From Tieghemiomyces parasiticus (lineage: Eukaryota; Kickxellomycota; Dimargaritomycetes; Dimargaritales; Dimargaritaceae), in assembly GCA_027575765.1 (NCBI GenBank), contig JANBPT010000776.1, positions 1 through 23,482 on the forward strand: DNA of 23,482 bases, read 5' to 3'. Shown here in pieces: positions 19,601-23,482 of this stretch. Each line of letters starts with the position of its first letter. Positions within the stretch are counted from its first letter, which is position 1. The notes under the pieces were generated by a model. That model saw only the letters and a program-made list of their open reading frames with translations. It was not told the DNA's origin and made no database searches. The translations under genes and the position numbers were made by a program.

Positions 19601-22600
19601 ACCCACGCCAGCTGGCCCTCTACTCCGACCCCAGTGCACCGCCGGTAATCCACTTTGACGCCGGTGAGGTGCATGATATTTATCCGCTGCCGCAGCAGGG
19701 CCTCCTCGTCGCCGTACGCCGGGCCTCCGATACGGGCCTGTTCGTCACGCACGACGGTCGGAAATTTACCGCCGTGCAGTTCCCGCCTGACGTGGACGTC
19801 AATCCAGACCGGTTTTCACTAGTGCGATCATCCACTGGTGCTACCTTTTTAGACATTGCCGCCATCCGGGGCGGCGAGGCTGTGGGCGACCTCTTTGTTG
19901 CCAACACCCAGGCCACCTATTTTAACCGCCTACTGGCTGACACCAACCGCGACGTCGCGGACCGCGTCGACCTGGCCAGCGTGGCCGGGGTCCCCGGAAT
20001 CGTTCTGGCGAATCAAGTTGCTAACGTTGACGCCCTAGGCCAACCGGGCGTACGCAAGGTCGTCCAGACGCGCATCTCTTTTGCCGACGGCCGTGGGTGG
20101 CGCTCGCTGGTGGGTCCTACGCAGGACGCCACGGGACAACGATACGACTGCACCCCGGCCTGCGCGCTCCACCTCCACGGGCATACCGACGAGTCCGCCT
20201 TTGCTGACCATCAGGCCGCCCTCTACGGAGCCTCGGCCGCCACGGGCCTTATGCTGGGCGTGGGCAACGTCGGTGAACGCCTGGAGGCCTATGAGCGTGG
20301 GAACACGTACCTGACCGACGACGGCGGACGCACCTGGCGGGAGGTTCGGCGCGGCCCTCATCTACACGCCTTCGTCGACCACGGCGCTTTGGTCGTACTG
20401 ATCGACGATGCAGCCGCTACGAACTCGGTAGTGTACAGCTGGGACCGCGGGACCACATGGACGTCCTACACATTCAGTCCCCAGCCCGTACGGGCCACCG
20501 CCCTAACTGCCGTGCCCGATGGTACTGGCCTGCGGGTGGTGGTCCGCGGTTACCAGCTGTCTGGTAGCGGCGAGCACCGCACCGACCTAGCATGGATCGA
20601 CTTCGCTGGCACTGATCTGCGCCGGTGTCGCCTGGACCGACATGACGAGTCGGCGAGCGACTTTGAGCTGTGGCAGCCGGGTATCCTAGACGCCGACGCT
20701 TGCCATCTGGGCCGGTCCACGCGCTACTGGCGCCGCAAGGCCGCCGCCCAATGCACCGTGGGTGGTGAATTTGAGCTGCCGATTACCGAGGGTAAACGCT
20801 GTGCGTGCACCCGGGCGGACTTTGAGTGCGACGACCACTATTGGCGCGATGACCGCGGGGTATGCCAACTGTATGGCCAAGACCCGAGGCGGCCCGCTCA
20901 CTGTCCTGCCGGGTCCCACTATGAAGGTAGCACCGGGTACCGAAAGCTGCCCTCCAGCCACTGCGAGGGCGGCGTTTCCCTCACCGAACCGATCGAAAAG
21001 GCCTGCGACGACAACCCTGGAATCCGCACCTACCGGACCTACCTGGATGGTCCCGTGATCAAGTACCACTACTTCCCGCACTCGCGCCATATTCTGGTGC
21101 GCACTCTCGGCGGCCGGGTTCGTGTGAGCCTGGATGAGGGCCGAACCTGGACCGACCCCCTCCCAGCCGATGCCCCCGCCGTTGTTCACTCTGTACAGCA
21201 CCCCTACGTCGACCAGCGCCTCTACCTAGTCACCGCCACCGCCCTGCATTACTATACCGATGACCGCGGTCGCACGTTCAAGCCCCTGCGGGTTCCACAA
21301 CCTTCCAGTTTCTTCACCCCTACCGCGTTCAGCTTCCACCCGGACCACCCCGACTGGCTGTTGTATCTGGCCGGCGCCGACTGCGATACGGTGTTCAGCT
21401 CCACCTGTCACGAGGCCGTCCTAGTCAGCCGTGACCACGGCGCCCATTGGCGTACCGTTAATACCTACACCAAGGGGTGCCAGTGGGCCCGGACTACGGC
21501 TTTCCGCCCGCGCGCCAGCGCCCTCATCCTGTGCGAAGCGTACGCCACCAAGTCCGGATCGCAGCTCGCGTTGGCGAACGCGCGCCGCTCCCTGGCCATG
21601 AGCGACGACGAGTTTCGCACCACCCTCACCCCGTTCGACAACATTCTGCACTACGCCGTCATTGAGAATTTCCTGGTGGTGGCCGAACGCCCTGCGGGTG
21701 CTGGGGCCGGCCAGTTGCGCCTGCAGATTTCAATGGACGCCCGCGAGTTCGCCCCGGCCCACTTCCCAGGCGACACGCATGACATTCACGAGGCCTTTAC
21801 AGTGCTTAGTTCCAAGGAGCGAGCTCTGTTTCTGCACGTCACGGCCAATCACCACAAGGGCACCGAGTTTGGTACCCTGTACACATCCAACTCAAACGGT
21901 ACCTTTTTCACCGAGTCCACGGCCTACGTCAACCGCGACGCGCACGGTATAGTTGACTTTGAAAAGATGGCCGGCCTCCCGGGGGTGGCAGTGGCCAACC
22001 GGGTGTTAAACCCCGAGGACCTTGTGCGGGGCACCGCCGCCAAGCGCCTCGGCTCGGTAATCACGTACGACAACGGGGCACACTGGGCGCCGCTCTCGGC
22101 ACCCAAGTTCGACACCGCCGGGCGGCCTTACGCTTGCCGAGACTGCCCACTGCACCTGCACGGCTTTACCGAGCAGCCCGACCCAGACAACCTGTACAGC
22201 GCCGCGGGAGCCGTGGGCCTCATGGTCGGTGTAGGTAATGTGGACCGTGCGCTGGGTGCCTACCGCGATGGTGACACTTTTTTGACGCGGGACGCCGGGC
22301 GGACCTGGCGCGAGATCCGCAAGGGTGCCCACCTCCACGAATTTGGCGACCATGGCACCCTACTGGTCCTGGTGGACGACGAAGCGCCCACCGATCACGT
22401 GTGGTATTCCTTGGACGACGGCCAGACCTTCCACAAGTACGTGTTTGCGCGGACCCACCAGCCCCAGCGGGCCGTGGCCCTTTTCACCGAGCCGGCCTCC
22501 ACGGGGCGCCGGTTCCTGCTGTTCGGGATGACCACTGCCGACCCGGTCCCGCGGTTCGTACTCAACACGCTGGATTTCACGGGTACCGAGGTGCGTGCCT

Positions 22601-23385
22601 GTGTCCTGGACCACGCGCGCGAGAATGACGACGACTTTGAGCTGTGGACCCCGGAGGCCGAGGCCGATAGCCGGTGCCTATTTGGTCGCGAGGTACAGTA
22701 CTACCGCCGTATCGAGGGCCGCGAGTGCTACATTGGACACGAGTTTGAGGCCACACACACCGTTGTGCGCAACTGTACGTGCACCGAAGCGGACTTTGAG
22801 TGTGACTACAACTTTGTTCGCGACCCGCACACTCAAGCGTGCGTCCTTGTTCCAGGCCACGCTCCGCTCGACGTACCCTGCGCATCTAACCAGGCTCATC
22901 ACTATCAGTCCTCCGGGTACCGCAAGATCCCCTCGTCAACTTGTACCGGCGGGTTGGCCCTCGACCGTGCTAACGACGTGTACTGCCCCGGTGAAGCCGC
23001 GCGGGTCTCGTTACTCTGGGTGCTCGGCCTACCGGCGCTCATCCTCTTGGCCGGACTGGCCTACGTGGGACTTAAACGCCGTGGATTTGTAATGAATAGT
23101 GACCGCCTGTCGGCCCGGCCACTCCTCGCCGCTGTCCTGGCCCTTCCAAGTCTCCTAGTGATCCTTGTGGGTTCCGTCGACTGGGGGGCTCTGCTCCAAT
23201 ACCCCGTGGAGGCCATCAACCGCCTCCGCAGTCTCAGACCCCGCTATGCTCCACTGCGCCGGGACGATCCTAACGGCGCGAGTGGAATTGGGCTGGACGT
23301 CGCTGGCACGGATCTGCTCATGGAGAACTATGATGACTATTTTGACCAGTGGGAGATGGAAGCCGAAGATGGCGAGGGTCGATGA
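16657..23385 (+). CDS. VPS10: Vps10/sortilin sorting receptor with three VPS10 domains
   Basis: This type I receptor carries vacuolar hydrolases from late Golgi to endosomes and is recycled by retromer. Exons 16657-16932 and 17065-23385 (132-nt intron, GTAGGT...CTAG, phase 0) give 2198 aa. Residues 1-22 are a signal peptide (hydrophobic core, likely cleavage after AAGA). Three full VPS10 units follow, about residues 25-721, 738-1406 and 1410-2068. Each is a ten-bladed propeller with Asp-box repeats (for example SADEGKSW at 61-68) and ends in a cysteine-rich 10CC module with a conserved C-x-C-(T)-x3-FEC core (CPCTAKDFEC, CACTRADFEC, CTCTEADFEC). A membrane segment lies at about 2074-2096 and a second hydrophobic stretch at about 2111-2132. 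The cytosolic tail has YAPL and ends in an acidic, aromatic YDDYFDQWEMEAED. Yeast Vps10 has 1579 aa and two domains, so this protein is about one domain longer. Confidence 0.96.
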
Positions 23386-23482
23386 TTTTAGGCCGGGCAT
23401 TACTATTATAGTTATTGTGACAGGTATTATTATTCGCTTACAGACATTTCTTCACCACTGGTTTGTGACTGACAAGGGTCAA
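23386..23482. other. Downstream flank of VPS10
   Basis: These are the first 97 bases after the VPS10 stop codon, AT-rich with TATTATTATT, consistent with a 3' untranslated region. The window ends before any clear polyadenylation signal or further gene. Confidence 0.5.

Overview
This is a eukaryotic nuclear window, almost certainly from a fungus. The protein-coding genes are GC-rich, most are interrupted by short spliceosomal introns (GTAAGT, GTAGGT or GTGAGT donors, YAG acceptors, 117-260 nt), and the set of single-copy genes fits a fungus: uL4 with an intron directly after its ATG, a multi-domain Vps10, Dss4, Bet2, Vps28 and a WRAP73/Wdr8 homologue. Introns of about 120-180 nt are longer than the usual ascomycete introns. 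Together with the GC-rich genes this makes an early-diverging (zygomycete-type) fungus plausible, but the taxon cannot be fixed from the sequence alone.

Layout. Positions 1-3791 are a gene-poor, lower-GC flank whose only recognisable content is a dead mariner-type transposase (961-1967, minus strand; two frameshifts, two catalytic Asp replaced). Then seven genes are packed together: RPL4/uL4 (minus, 3792-5161, 2 exons); a probable mitochondrial helical-repeat protein (plus, 5992-8205, 1 exon); BET2, the beta subunit of Rab geranylgeranyltransferase (minus, 8447-10311, 7 exons); a WRAP73/Wdr8 WD40 protein (plus, 10785-13350, 10 exons); a Dss4/Mss4 Rab-binding protein (plus, 13768-14181, 1 exon); VPS28 of ESCRT-I (minus, 14485-15586, 4 exons); and a very large VPS10 sorting receptor (plus, 16657-23385, 2 exons, 2198 aa). 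Exon structures were worked out by hand from splice signals, reading phase and conserved family motifs. All seven models give one uninterrupted protein of about the expected family length, except VPS10, which is much longer than usual.

How the genes relate. Four of the seven (BET2, DSS4, VPS28, VPS10) act in Rab-dependent or endosome/vacuole trafficking. Bet2 prenylates Rabs, Dss4 binds nucleotide-free Rabs, Vps10 carries hydrolases from Golgi to endosome, and ESCRT-I sorts cargo at the endosome. They have separate promoters and there is no operon-like logic, so this may be coincidence. Three divergent pairs (RPL4/PPR-like, BET2/WDR8, VPS28/VPS10) share intergenic regions of 830, 473 and 1070 bp.

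Most notable observations: VPS10 contains three complete VPS10 domains instead of the two of characterised fungal Vps10 proteins, with a divergent middle copy. The RPL4 start codon is the whole coding part of exon 1, and it lies with its splice donor in the loop of a predicted 15-16 bp hairpin.
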